DNA of 64,000 nt, from NCBI GenBank assembly GCA_964369225.1, contig CAYJER010000003.1, forward strand, positions 1 to 64,000, written 5' to 3'. Positions within the stretch are counted from its first letter, which is position 1, and each line of letters starts with the position of its first letter. This DNA comes from SIG603 sp964369225. Lineage in GTDB: Bacteria; Bacillota; Clostridia; Oscillospirales; Acutalibacteraceae. Below, one piece after another: positions 42,480-50,716 of the stretch. The notes beneath the pieces were generated by a model. The model searched no databases and was not told the origin of the DNA. It saw nothing but the letters and a program-made list of their open reading frames with translations. The translations under genes and the position numbers were made by a program.

Positions 42480-43145
42480 TTATAAATCATTCTCTTTATT
42501 AAGTTTATTCTCAAGAATAATAAGCACTGTGCCTGAGTGGACAGAAATGCTAGCGTTATCACTTACAACTTTATTTGAAACACCCATAACTATGTCGCCA
42601 GCTACTAAATTCTCTCTTGACATTGGGTATAAAAGCCCTTCATAGCTTACTGTACTTAATGCGCATCCAAAAGGGAAGACAGATACTGTACAATCTTTTT
42701 GTCCTGAAAGTGATATTCTTGAACCTGCAAGCATGAATGCCTTGCTATGTTCATCTACCATAACAACGCTACAGCCTTTTTTAAGCAGATAAAACATTAC
42801 ATTGTAGTTTGCATATGTATGGTCACATCTGTCACCGCCTGTGCAACCAATTAATACAAAGCTTCTGTACTGATTTTTCATAGCTACCATTGCTGCATAC
42901 ATTGTATCAGTTACATCTTTTTCAGGTGGAAGTTGCTTAACCTTTTTATGTAAACTTCTAGGCACTGAATCACATGAGTCAAAGTCACCTACTATAAAAT
43001 CTGGGTCTATGCCATACTTAACCGCTGTGTCGAAACCTCCGTCGGCACAAATAATAAAATACTCGCTTAAATCAAACTCCTCAAACACCTTAACATCTTC
43101 TACAGGTGCTGCTCCAATAATCATACATTTTTTTGCACTTGCCAT
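42480..43145 (-). CDS. thiN: Thiamine pyrophosphokinase
   Basis: The enzyme transfers pyrophosphate from ATP to thiamine. The 221-residue protein has the family motifs ICADGGFDTAVKYGIDPDFIVGDFDS, LPPEKDVTDTMYAA and GCTGGDRCDHTYANYNVM. It is the last gene of the long housekeeping operon and overlaps rsgA by 25 nt, with AAAGGAT before ATG 43145. In most Firmicutes rpe (ribulose-phosphate epimerase) lies between rsgA and thiN; here it is absent. Confidence 0.93.
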   Translation of the reverse strand: MASAKKCMIIGAAPVEDVKVFEEFDLSEYFIICADGGFDTAVKYGIDPDFIVGDFDSCDSVPRSLHKKVKQLPPEKDVTDTMYAAMVAMKNQYRSFVLIGCTGGDRCDHTYANYNVMFYLLKKGCSVVMVDEHSKAFMLAGSRISLSGQKDCTVSVFPFGCALSTVSYEGLLYPMSRENLVAGDIVMGVSNKVVSDNASISVHSGTVLIILENKLNKENDL

Positions 43146-44020
43146 TGTTTCACATCCTTTATTTCATTATACATAGAAATGTAACTTTCTATTCTCGACT
43201 TATTTATTTTTCCATTTTCTACTGCCTTTAAAATTTCACAACCTTTTTCACAGGTATGTGTGCAAGAGACAAACTTACAAGTTCCAAGGTAGTCTAAAAA
43301 CTCATCAAAACCCTCTGCAATAATGTCTTTATCTAAAACATTGTACTTTTGTAAATCTACTGTAGAGAAACCAGGAGTATCAGCCACATAAGCATTAGAT
43401 TTTTCTTCTACTTCAAAAAGCTCTGTGTGCCTTGTTGTATGTCTTCCTCTGCCTAGTTTCTTGCTTGTAACCGCTGTCTCAAGATTAAGCCCACTAAAAA
43501 TATTATTAAGGAGCGTTGACTTTCCAACTCCGCTGTTACCTGTAAAAACAGAAACTGAATTTTTAAGTTCTTGCTTAATCTCACTAAAATCAGAGTTTTC
43601 ATCGTAATTAACCTTGAAAATTTTAATTCCAATGCTTTTATAAATTTCTTCAAACTCTTTATTTTGCCTTAAATCATTCTTAGTTATAACCAAAATAGGT
43701 TCAATTGAATTAATTCTAGCTATGCAGATTGTTTTATCAATTATCAGTGTGTTAGGAACAGGCGACACTGTAGAGCTAACAATAAATAGTTTATCAATGT
43801 TAGCAACAGCTGGTCTTACAAGACTATTCCTGCGTGGCAATATTTCATCTATTACACCCTCTTTTTCGTCGTCACCGTCGTGAGTAAACTTTACTATATC
43901 GCCCACAAGGGGGCTTATATTATTCTTTCTGAATATGCCCCTTGCCTTACAGCAATATATTTTATCTTCACTTTTTATATAATAAAATCCTGCCAAACCT
44001 TTAATGATAATTCCCTGCAT
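43121..44020 (-). CDS. rsgA: Small-subunit ribosome biogenesis GTPase RsgA
   Basis: RsgA is a circularly permuted GTPase that helps mature the 30S subunit. The 299-residue protein has an N-terminal OB domain (GRGIFRKNNISPLVGDIVKF) and a permuted GTPase with LVITKNDL (G4), then GNSGVGKSTLLNNI (G1) and DTPGFSTVDL (G3). The C-terminal zinc motif is CKFVSCTHTCEKGCEI. It lies between the PASTA kinase and thiN, the canonical location. Confidence 0.96.
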   Translation of the reverse strand: MQGIIIKGLAGFYYIKSEDKIYCCKARGIFRKNNISPLVGDIVKFTHDGDDEKEGVIDEILPRRNSLVRPAVANIDKLFIVSSTVSPVPNTLIIDKTICIARINSIEPILVITKNDLRQNKEFEEIYKSIGIKIFKVNYDENSDFSEIKQELKNSVSVFTGNSGVGKSTLLNNIFSGLNLETAVTSKKLGRGRHTTRHTELFEVEEKSNAYVADTPGFSTVDLQKYNVLDKDIIAEGFDEFLDYLGTCKFVSCTHTCEKGCEILKAVENGKINKSRIESYISMYNEIKDVKQWQVQKNV

Positions 44021-44034
44021 AGTCCCTCCAAATT

Positions 44035-46101
44035 TTAAGGATAAATTACTGTTCCATCTGCTGATGTATATGGGTAAAAGTCACCCATTGAAAAACTTCC
44101 TGAATCACTGTCAAACTCTACTTCACCAAACATGTACTCTTCATCATTTAAGTATACTGCAACTTGTAAAGTTCCGGCTTTTCCTACTAAAGATATCATA
44201 TGTGTGCTTACTAATTCTAAGTTTAGAGTAACAGGATTTCCATATAACGCACCGCCTAAATAAACCTTAACTTCTGCATCTCCTGTAGCTCCTTGTGGTA
44301 GTGGAATTACAGCATTTACAACTTTCGCTTGATAGTTACCCTTACTTACTACTATGTCAACCGCTGAACCTTCTGAAACTTTATCTCCAGCATTAGGGCT
44401 AGACTTAACTACAATTCCAGCATCTTCCTTGCTCTCTTCGTCATAGCTTACATTTCCTAGTCTAAGACCAACACTCTCAAGTGCAGCTTCTGCATTTTCT
44501 AAAGTTTCGCCTATTAAGCCCGGTATAGGAACAGGAATTTCAGCAGGACCTTTACTAATATACAAAGTTATCTCTGAACCCGGTGTAACCATAAAGTCAG
44601 CTTCTGGATTTGAGCTTATAACATTGCCAAAAGGAGTATATTCATTGTTTACGTTTTCTACTCTAACTACAAAACCTTCTGCCTGTAAAATATTGTGAGC
44701 TTCAACCTCTGACTCGCCTACTACATTTGGCACAGGAACTTGCGGTGGAACATCTGGCTCTTTAACTACTTGCAATGTAACTTCTTTTCCTATTTTAACC
44801 ATAATTCCATCGTTAGGAGTTTGCTTAATTATCTCACCTACTGCCTTTGTTTCATCTTCAACATATTGTACTCTAAATGTAAAATCTTCATATTGTAGAT
44901 TTCCGTTTACCTCTTGCTCATAGTCAAGCCCTACAAATAAAGGAACTAAAACCTCGTCTACAATTTCTTCTGGTTCTTCTGCCATATAATCAACAACTAA
45001 ATATACACCAAATGCAAGCAATAGAACTATTACAGCTGAGACTATTCCTGTTATCACCATAGAGCCTTTAGCAGTTCTTTTTGATTTAACTAGCTCTTCT
45101 TCATAGTCAAAGCTATCGTTGTAATTTTTATTTGTTGTTCTTACTTGTTGTGGAGTAGATCTAGGAATATCGGACACTACCCTTGTCTTGTCTTCTACTC
45201 TTTCTCTAATTACAGTAGTATCTACTTGCTTAGTAGCGGCTAAATCTTGCTTATAATTAAACATCATGTCTTGATCTACTCTTACCTTTTCGATGTCGGC
45301 GAGCATCTCTATTGCGCCTGAAAAACGCATTGCAGGATTTTTTTCCATAGCCTTCATTATTATTTCTTCAAGGCCTTGTGGAATACTAGGATTAAGTTTT
45401 CTTGGATTTTCAGCTGTGTTTTGAACCTGCATTAATGCAACAGAAACTACACTTTCGCCATCAAAAGGCAATGCACCTGTAACCATCTCATACAGCGTAA
45501 CACCCAATGAATAAATGTCTGCCTTATGAGTAGTAAAGTCACCCCTTGCTTGCTCAGGTGAAATGTAGTGGACTGAACCTAAAGCCTTGTCTGACACAGT
45601 TTGAGTTTGATTTTGGCTTACTCTTGCTATGCCAAAGTCTGTTACTTTAATGAGTCCATCTTTTAAAAGGATTATGTTTTGTGGCTTAATGTCTCTGTGG
45701 ATAATTCCTCTGTCATGTGCGTGAGAAAGTGCCTTTAGTATTTGAATTGTAAAATACATAGCCTCTTTCCATGAAAGCACACCACGCCTTGTAATATATT
45801 CTTTAATTGTAATTCCGCTTATGTATTCCATAACTATGTACTGAATTACGTCACCGAAACTCACGTCAAAAACTTTAACTATGTTAGGGTGTGACAACAT
45901 GGCAATCGCCTTAGACTCGTTTCTAAATCTTCTTAAAAATTCAGTGTTATTAGAAAACTCGTCTTTAAGTATTTTTACAGCTACCCATCTGTCTTCTTTA
46001 TTGTCGTATGCCTTATAGACATTAGACATGCCGCCTGTTCCTATAAGCTGATGTATTTCATACCTACCATCAAGCCTTTTTCCTATAAATTTATCTTCCA
46101 T
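44035..46101 (-). CDS. Serine/threonine kinase with PASTA domains (Stk/PrkC type)
   Basis: PASTA kinases sense muropeptides or lipid II and control growth, germination and division. The 688-residue protein has the kinase domain (GTGGMSNVYKA; AVKIL; catalytic HRDIKPQNIIL; DFG in VTDFGIARV). A basic juxtamembrane segment leads to a single membrane helix near residue 350 (GIVSAVIVLLLAFGVYLVVDY). About three extracellular PASTA repeats follow (for example VPNVVGESEVEAHNILQAEG), then a C-terminal beta region. The cognate PP2C phosphatase gene lies 15 nt upstream. This is the standard Firmicute arrangement. Confidence 0.95.
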   Translation of the reverse strand: MEDKFIGKRLDGRYEIHQLIGTGGMSNVYKAYDNKEDRWVAVKILKDEFSNNTEFLRRFRNESKAIAMLSHPNIVKVFDVSFGDVIQYIVMEYISGITIKEYITRRGVLSWKEAMYFTIQILKALSHAHDRGIIHRDIKPQNIILLKDGLIKVTDFGIARVSQNQTQTVSDKALGSVHYISPEQARGDFTTHKADIYSLGVTLYEMVTGALPFDGESVVSVALMQVQNTAENPRKLNPSIPQGLEEIIMKAMEKNPAMRFSGAIEMLADIEKVRVDQDMMFNYKQDLAATKQVDTTVIRERVEDKTRVVSDIPRSTPQQVRTTNKNYNDSFDYEEELVKSKRTAKGSMVITGIVSAVIVLLLAFGVYLVVDYMAEEPEEIVDEVLVPLFVGLDYEQEVNGNLQYEDFTFRVQYVEDETKAVGEIIKQTPNDGIMVKIGKEVTLQVVKEPDVPPQVPVPNVVGESEVEAHNILQAEGFVVRVENVNNEYTPFGNVISSNPEADFMVTPGSEITLYISKGPAEIPVPIPGLIGETLENAEAALESVGLRLGNVSYDEESKEDAGIVVKSSPNAGDKVSEGSAVDIVVSKGNYQAKVVNAVIPLPQGATGDAEVKVYLGGALYGNPVTLNLELVSTHMISLVGKAGTLQVAVYLNDEEYMFGEVEFDSDSGSFSMGDFYPYTSADGTVIYP

Positions 46102-46116
46102 TCATTTTCCCTCCTG

Positions 46117-46848
46117 TTATAGATAAATTACACCGGTGGTTATATTGTCTGAACCACCTAGAGCTATTGCACAATCAATCAATTTTGATGTTATTTTCTC
46201 TTTTGGATATTTATTTATATATTCTATCATTGTGTCTTCTGTTACATAATTGCTTAAGCCATCGGTACACAACAAAATAATATCTCCTTCTTGCAAATTA
46301 ATTTGGCTGTAATCACATTCTACCTCAAATTTTACACCTAAAGACCTTGTAATAATATTTCTTCTTGGGTGTACTCTTGCTTCTTCACTTGTAATTTCGC
46401 CACTATCTACCAAATTCTGCACAAAAGAGTGATCTGTTGTAAGCTGGACTATACTATTATTTCTTATTAAATACGCTCTGCTATCACCTATATGAGATAT
46501 ATACAACATTTTATTATATACAACAACCTGAACCACTGTTGTACCCATACCTAAAAGATCAGTGTCTTCAATGCCTTTTTCATAAACTGTTAAATTAGCC
46601 TTTGTAATGGCATCAATACTTAAAGTCTTTAATTCTTGAGGTTTCATCTTTTTAAGGTTAATGCCCTTGTGAAATTCCTCGTCTATTGCTAAGGCAGCGA
46701 GCATACTAGCTACTTCTCCACCGTTTACACCGCCCATTCCATCACAGACAATGCACCATGCAATATTGCTAGATAATCTACTGTACACACAATAGTCTTG
46801 ATTTGACTTTCTGCTTACTCCTATATTCGATTCTGCAAAAATTTCCAT
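46117..46848 (-). CDS. PP2C-family protein phosphatase (PrpC/Stp type)
   Basis: It dephosphorylates targets of the neighbouring PASTA kinase. The 243-residue protein has the metal-binding motifs VCDGMGGVNGGEVAS, SHIGDSRAYLIRN, LLCTDGLSNYV and GGSDNITTGVIYL. ATG 46848 follows AAGGAG and gives MEIFAESNIGVSRKSNQD, the family start. It lies 4 nt after rlmN; the longer upstream frame would overlap rlmN. Confidence 0.95.
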   Translation of the reverse strand: MEIFAESNIGVSRKSNQDYCVYSRLSSNIAWCIVCDGMGGVNGGEVASMLAALAIDEEFHKGINLKKMKPQELKTLSIDAITKANLTVYEKGIEDTDLLGMGTTVVQVVVYNKMLYISHIGDSRAYLIRNNSIVQLTTDHSFVQNLVDSGEITSEEARVHPRRNIITRSLGVKFEVECDYSQINLQEGDIILLCTDGLSNYVTEDTMIEYINKYPKEKITSKLIDCAIALGGSDNITTGVIYL

Positions 46849-46852
46849 TATA

Positions 46853-47893
46853 TCACTCCTTTCCTTCATATTTGCCTTTAAGTTGCCCACAAGAGGCATC
46901 TATATCTGAACCTAATGTTCTCCTAATTGTAGCTGTAAATCCTTTTTTTTCTAAAGTCTTTACAAAAGCTTCTAAAGTCTTTTGTTTGCTTTTTCTATAA
47001 TTTGCTTTTTCTATACTGTTTACAGGTATTAAATTTATATGGCACAATATGCCTTTTAATTTGTTTGCAAGCTCAATAGCGTGCAAATTTGAATCGTTAA
47101 CCGAGTCTATCATAGCATACTCAAACGATATACGTCTGTTAGTCATTTTAGAATAATATCTGCATGCCTTTAAAAGGTCCTCTATATTATACCTCTTATT
47201 GATAGGCATTGTCAAATTTCTTATTTCATCGTTTGGTGCATGGAGCGAAACCGATAACGTAATCTGTAGTTTTTTCTCTGCTAGAGAATAGATTTTATCT
47301 ACTAAACCGCAGGTAGAGACTGAAATATGTCTATTACCTATATTTATATTATCGTCAGAGCTTACTAATTCTAAAAAATTAATAAGATTTTGATAATTAT
47401 CTAAAGGTTCTCCCATTCCCATTAATACAACGTTTGAAATTCTCTCACCTGTATCTTTTTCAGCAGATGTAATTTGCGAGAGCATTTCAGAGGCTGTAAG
47501 ATTTCTTGTGAAGCCTTGTTTGCCTGTAGCACAAAAACTACAATTCATCTTACATCCTACCTGACTTGAAATACAAAGAGTGTTGCCGTGCTTATATTTC
47601 ATAAACACCGACTCTATGTATTCACCGTCATTAAGTTTAAAAAGATATTTAATTGTTCCGTCAAGCTTTGAAACTCTTTTAAGCTCTATCTCACAGTTTG
47701 CTATATAATATTTTTCAGCTAACACTTGTCTTAAATTCTTAGGAATATTATTCATTTCGTCAAACGATTTTACTCCACTAACAAGCCATTTGTATACTTG
47801 TCCTGCCCTAAATTTTGGTATTTGCATTAGAGTAAATTCGGACTGCAAATCTTCAATTTTTATTGACTTTATATCTAGTTTTTCCAAATGCAA
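46853..47893 (-). CDS. rlmN: 23S rRNA/tRNA (adenine-C2)-methyltransferase RlmN
   Basis: This radical SAM enzyme methylates A2503 of 23S rRNA and A37 of some tRNAs. The 346-residue protein has the cluster motif GCKMNCSFCATGKQG (CxxxCxxC), VVLMGMGEPLDNY for SAM binding, and the C-terminal catalytic Cys in SDIDASCGQLKGKY. It lies in its usual place between rsmB and the phosphatase gene. Confidence 0.97.
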   Translation of the reverse strand: MHLEKLDIKSIKIEDLQSEFTLMQIPKFRAGQVYKWLVSGVKSFDEMNNIPKNLRQVLAEKYYIANCEIELKRVSKLDGTIKYLFKLNDGEYIESVFMKYKHGNTLCISSQVGCKMNCSFCATGKQGFTRNLTASEMLSQITSAEKDTGERISNVVLMGMGEPLDNYQNLINFLELVSSDDNINIGNRHISVSTCGLVDKIYSLAEKKLQITLSVSLHAPNDEIRNLTMPINKRYNIEDLLKACRYYSKMTNRRISFEYAMIDSVNDSNLHAIELANKLKGILCHINLIPVNSIEKANYRKSKQKTLEAFVKTLEKKGFTATIRRTLGSDIDASCGQLKGKYEGKE

Positions 47894-47904
47894 TCCCCTT
47901 TAAC

Positions 47905-49197
47905 TCATTTCTTTCTAAATAATGCAACGAAAAATCCGTCTGTATCGCCTGCAAAAGGCATCATAGTAAGCTGATTTTTAGGCTCTTCTATAACTCTTTG
48001 TAGGCCCTTTGGTATCTTAACTGCTATAGCCTCAAAATCTTTATTTTCTTTTAAAAACTTATCTGCAATCTCCCCATTTTCTTTTGGGTTTAATGTGCAG
48101 GTTGAGTAAAGCAATACTCCACCACTTTTTAAATGCTTTGCAGATTTAGTAAGAATTTCATACTGTATCTTTGGTAATTCGTTAGTTGACTCTAAAGATT
48201 TATATCTAATCTCTGGTTTTCTTCTTATAGTTCCATAGCCAGAACAAGGTACATCGCACAAAATTCTATCAGCATTTGAAATTTCACATTTTTCATCTGT
48301 TGCATCTCTCATGCTTGCCATTACATTTTTAAGGCCTAGTCTATATGCTCCTTCACGAATTAATTTCACTCTACCCTTATATAAATCGTAAGAATAAACT
48401 TTGCCTGTTCCATTCATTTTTTGCGCAATTGTAAAGGTTTTTCCGCCTGGAGCAGCACATACATCAATTACGTTTTCACCCTCTTTAGGTGAAATAATCT
48501 CACATAAATATTGAGAAGATAAGTCTTGAACATGGAAGACACCATCTTTAAACTCTTGAGTTTCTGTTATATTTCCACCCTCACAGTACTCAAACGCATA
48601 GTCTAAATCCCAATATTTTTTGCCTAAAGCATATGAGTCTGCCTTTAAGCTATTAATTCTAACATAGGTTTTTGACAATTGTGTGAAGCTTTCCAATATT
48701 TTCTTTGTGTTGTCTAAGCCGTAAGCGTTAATCCACATGTCAATTAAAGGAGCTGGCACAGAGTAATTTATACTCATAGCGTAAGAGTTATCTCCGCTAG
48801 GTAATTTTGTGTCGTTTCTTAAAAACTCACGCAAAACAGCGTTTACGAAAGCCGCCTGAGCCGACTTTTTTTGAGCCTTAACCATTTCTACAGCCTCATT
48901 CACAACAGCCGAGTCAGGTATTTTATCAAGATATAAAAGCTGATAAAATGCAATTCTTAATATTGTTGCAATATCGTCTGCAAGTTTAAGGCTAGGTCTT
49001 TTAAGGCTCTTGCCTATGTAGTAGTCTAGGGTTATTTGTCTTTCGAGTACGCCATAAAAAATATGACTGCATAAAGCTTTGTCACGCTTTTCCATTTCGT
49101 ATTTTTTCAAGGTCTTATCAAGCACTATGTTTGAATATCCCTCATTCTCTTGTACCTGCATAAGAGCTTCAAATGCAATATTTCTTGCTGATATCAT
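47905..49197 (-). CDS. rsmB: 16S rRNA (cytosine-C5)-methyltransferase RsmB
   Basis: RsmB methylates C967 (E. coli numbering) of 16S rRNA. The 430-residue protein has an N-terminal NusB-like domain (ARNIAFEALMQVQENEGYSNIVLDKTL) and a Rossmann methyltransferase domain with VIDVCAAPGGKTF, DVPCSGYGTIRRKPE and the catalytic Cys in LYSTCTLNPKENG. ATG 49197 is used; a GTG precedes it. It follows fmt after 10 nt. Confidence 0.96.
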   Translation of the reverse strand: MISARNIAFEALMQVQENEGYSNIVLDKTLKKYEMEKRDKALCSHIFYGVLERQITLDYYIGKSLKRPSLKLADDIATILRIAFYQLLYLDKIPDSAVVNEAVEMVKAQKKSAQAAFVNAVLREFLRNDTKLPSGDNSYAMSINYSVPAPLIDMWINAYGLDNTKKILESFTQLSKTYVRINSLKADSYALGKKYWDLDYAFEYCEGGNITETQEFKDGVFHVQDLSSQYLCEIISPKEGENVIDVCAAPGGKTFTIAQKMNGTGKVYSYDLYKGRVKLIREGAYRLGLKNVMASMRDATDEKCEISNADRILCDVPCSGYGTIRRKPEIRYKSLESTNELPKIQYEILTKSAKHLKSGGVLLYSTCTLNPKENGEIADKFLKENKDFEAIAVKIPKGLQRVIEEPKNQLTMMPFAGDTDGFFVALFRKK

Positions 49198-49207
49198 CAC
49201 TATGAAC

Positions 49208-50107
49208 CTATCTTTCTATTGGATTGCCTAAAAGAAAACTTTCTCCACTCATTCTCTTACCATTTTCAGGCTGAATTTCAAGAAGTTCTAAAGAGGCATC
49301 TCCACAATAAACGCAAAGTTTAGAACCCTTTGAAAAAAGTTCGCCAGCTTTGCCCTTGTCTTCAGTTATCTTTACAGAAAAAACTTTTATGTTTCTTCCA
49401 TTTATCATCATTTTTGCGCTAGGCCATGGGTTAAGCCCATAAACTAGACACTTAATTTCTTTAGCTGTCTTATTAAAATCAATTATAGACATCTCTTTGT
49501 TTATCATCGGTGCATGACTAGCCTTAGATTCGTCTTGTTTTATTGGAGTTATTTCATCTAACTTATCGATTGTTTCAGTAAGCAAATTAGCACCCATAAT
49601 CATAAGCCTATCAAAAAGTTCACCAGAACTTTCATATTCGCCTATTTCAGTCTTAGCAGTTAAAAGAACATCACCTGTATCCATTCCCTCTGCCATAAAC
49701 ATTGTGCAAACTCCGCTAATTTCATCACCATTTAGCACAGCCCATTGAATAGGAGCAGCACCTCTATATTTAGGCAACAGTGAACCATGAACATTTATAC
49801 AACCTTTTTTAGGAATTTCAAGCACTGACTTAGGCAGTATTTTGCCGTAAGCCACAACCACTATTAATTCAGGCTTAAGGCTTGCTAAATCTTTTACTGT
49901 GTCTTCATCCTTAAAAGTAGTAGGCTGAAATACTTCAATATTATGCTCTAATGCTAATTCCTTTACAGGTGTATACTGCATCTTATGCCCTCTGCCCTTT
50001 GGTCTGTCGGGCTGTGAATACACACGCATAATGTTATGCCCTGCATCTATTAAAGCCTTAAGGCTAGGAACAGCAAAATCTGGTGTTCCCATAAAAACAA
50101 TATTCAT
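49208..50107 (-). CDS. fmt: Methionyl-tRNA formyltransferase
   Basis: Fmt formylates initiator Met-tRNA. The 299-residue protein begins MNIVFMGTPDFAVPSL and has the folate-site motif INVHGSLLPKYRGAAPIQWA and GMDTGDVLL. The C-terminal tRNA-binding domain ends in GESFLLGNPIER. The true start is ATG 50107; the frame continues 10 codons upstream, but those codons lie in the dispersed element whose dyad ends 5 nt before this ATG. No classical ribosome site is present apart from what the element supplies. Confidence 0.96.
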   Translation of the reverse strand: MNIVFMGTPDFAVPSLKALIDAGHNIMRVYSQPDRPKGRGHKMQYTPVKELALEHNIEVFQPTTFKDEDTVKDLASLKPELIVVVAYGKILPKSVLEIPKKGCINVHGSLLPKYRGAAPIQWAVLNGDEISGVCTMFMAEGMDTGDVLLTAKTEIGEYESSGELFDRLMIMGANLLTETIDKLDEITPIKQDESKASHAPMINKEMSIIDFNKTAKEIKCLVYGLNPWPSAKMMINGRNIKVFSVKITEDKGKAGELFSKGSKLCVYCGDASLELLEIQPENGKRMSGESFLLGNPIER

Positions 50108-50200
50108 TGACATGACCATGTCATTTTTGCCGCACAAAATGCGATAAAAATTTAGGGATTGTCCCCCGTGACTGTCCTTCCTCTTTTATTTTTCAAACTT
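50108..50200 (-). repeat. Start-codon-abutting element, copy C (def-fmt gap)
   Basis: The element fills the whole gap between the def stop and the fmt ATG. Dyad TGACCATGTCA (50113-50123). In the sense direction: AAGGACAGTCACGGGG, a GGG/CCC mini-hairpin, TTTTTATCGC paired with GCGGCAAAAA, then the dyad. The ATG inside AAAAATGAC opens a 6-codon frame that stops on TGA overlapping the fmt start. Confidence 0.85.
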
Positions 50201-50202
50201 TA

Positions 50203-50703
50203 TTATTCCTCTTCTGTTTCTTCCGCTTCTTCATAAGCTGCTCTTAGTTCTTCCTCTGTTAGCATACGGCTTACTCTGCTTGTGAATAAAATTCCGTCTA
50301 GGTGATCTATTTCATGGCAAAAAGCCCTTGCTTTAAGCTCTGTTCCGTCTACCTCAAAGAAATTACCATTTCTGTCTTGCGCTCTTACCTTCACGTATTC
50401 AGGTCTTTCTACTAGACCGAATTGTCCAGGATTTGATAAACAGCCTTCAGGGCCATCTTGTATGCCTGATACAGCAGTTATCTCAGGATTAATAAGTTCT
50501 ATAAGCCCATCTCCAACATCCACAAGACAAATTCTTCTAAGAATGCCTACCTGTGGAGCTGCAAGACCCGCACCTTGAGCCTCCTCTAAAGTATCTTTCA
50601 TATCTTCAAGTAACTCATGAAGTCTACTATCGAATTTTACAACCGTCTTACACTTTTTGTCTAATACACTGTCCCCAAAAGTAACTATATTTCTTATTGC
50701 CAT
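50203..50703 (-). CDS. def: Peptide deformylase
   Basis: This metal hydrolase removes the formyl group from nascent proteins. The 166-residue protein has all three motifs: GAGLAAPQVG, EGCLS (metal Cys) and CHEIDHLDG (metal His pair and catalytic Glu). ATG 50703 follows AGAGGTAAATTA and lies 13 nt after the priA stop. The C-terminus is acidic (EEAEETEEE). It is followed by the dispersed element and fmt. Confidence 0.96.
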   Translation of the reverse strand: MAIRNIVTFGDSVLDKKCKTVVKFDSRLHELLEDMKDTLEEAQGAGLAAPQVGILRRICLVDVGDGLIELINPEITAVSGIQDGPEGCLSNPGQFGLVERPEYVKVRAQDRNGNFFEVDGTELKARAFCHEIDHLDGILFTSRVSRMLTEEELRAAYEEAEETEEE

Positions 50704-50716
50704 TAATTTACCTCTT

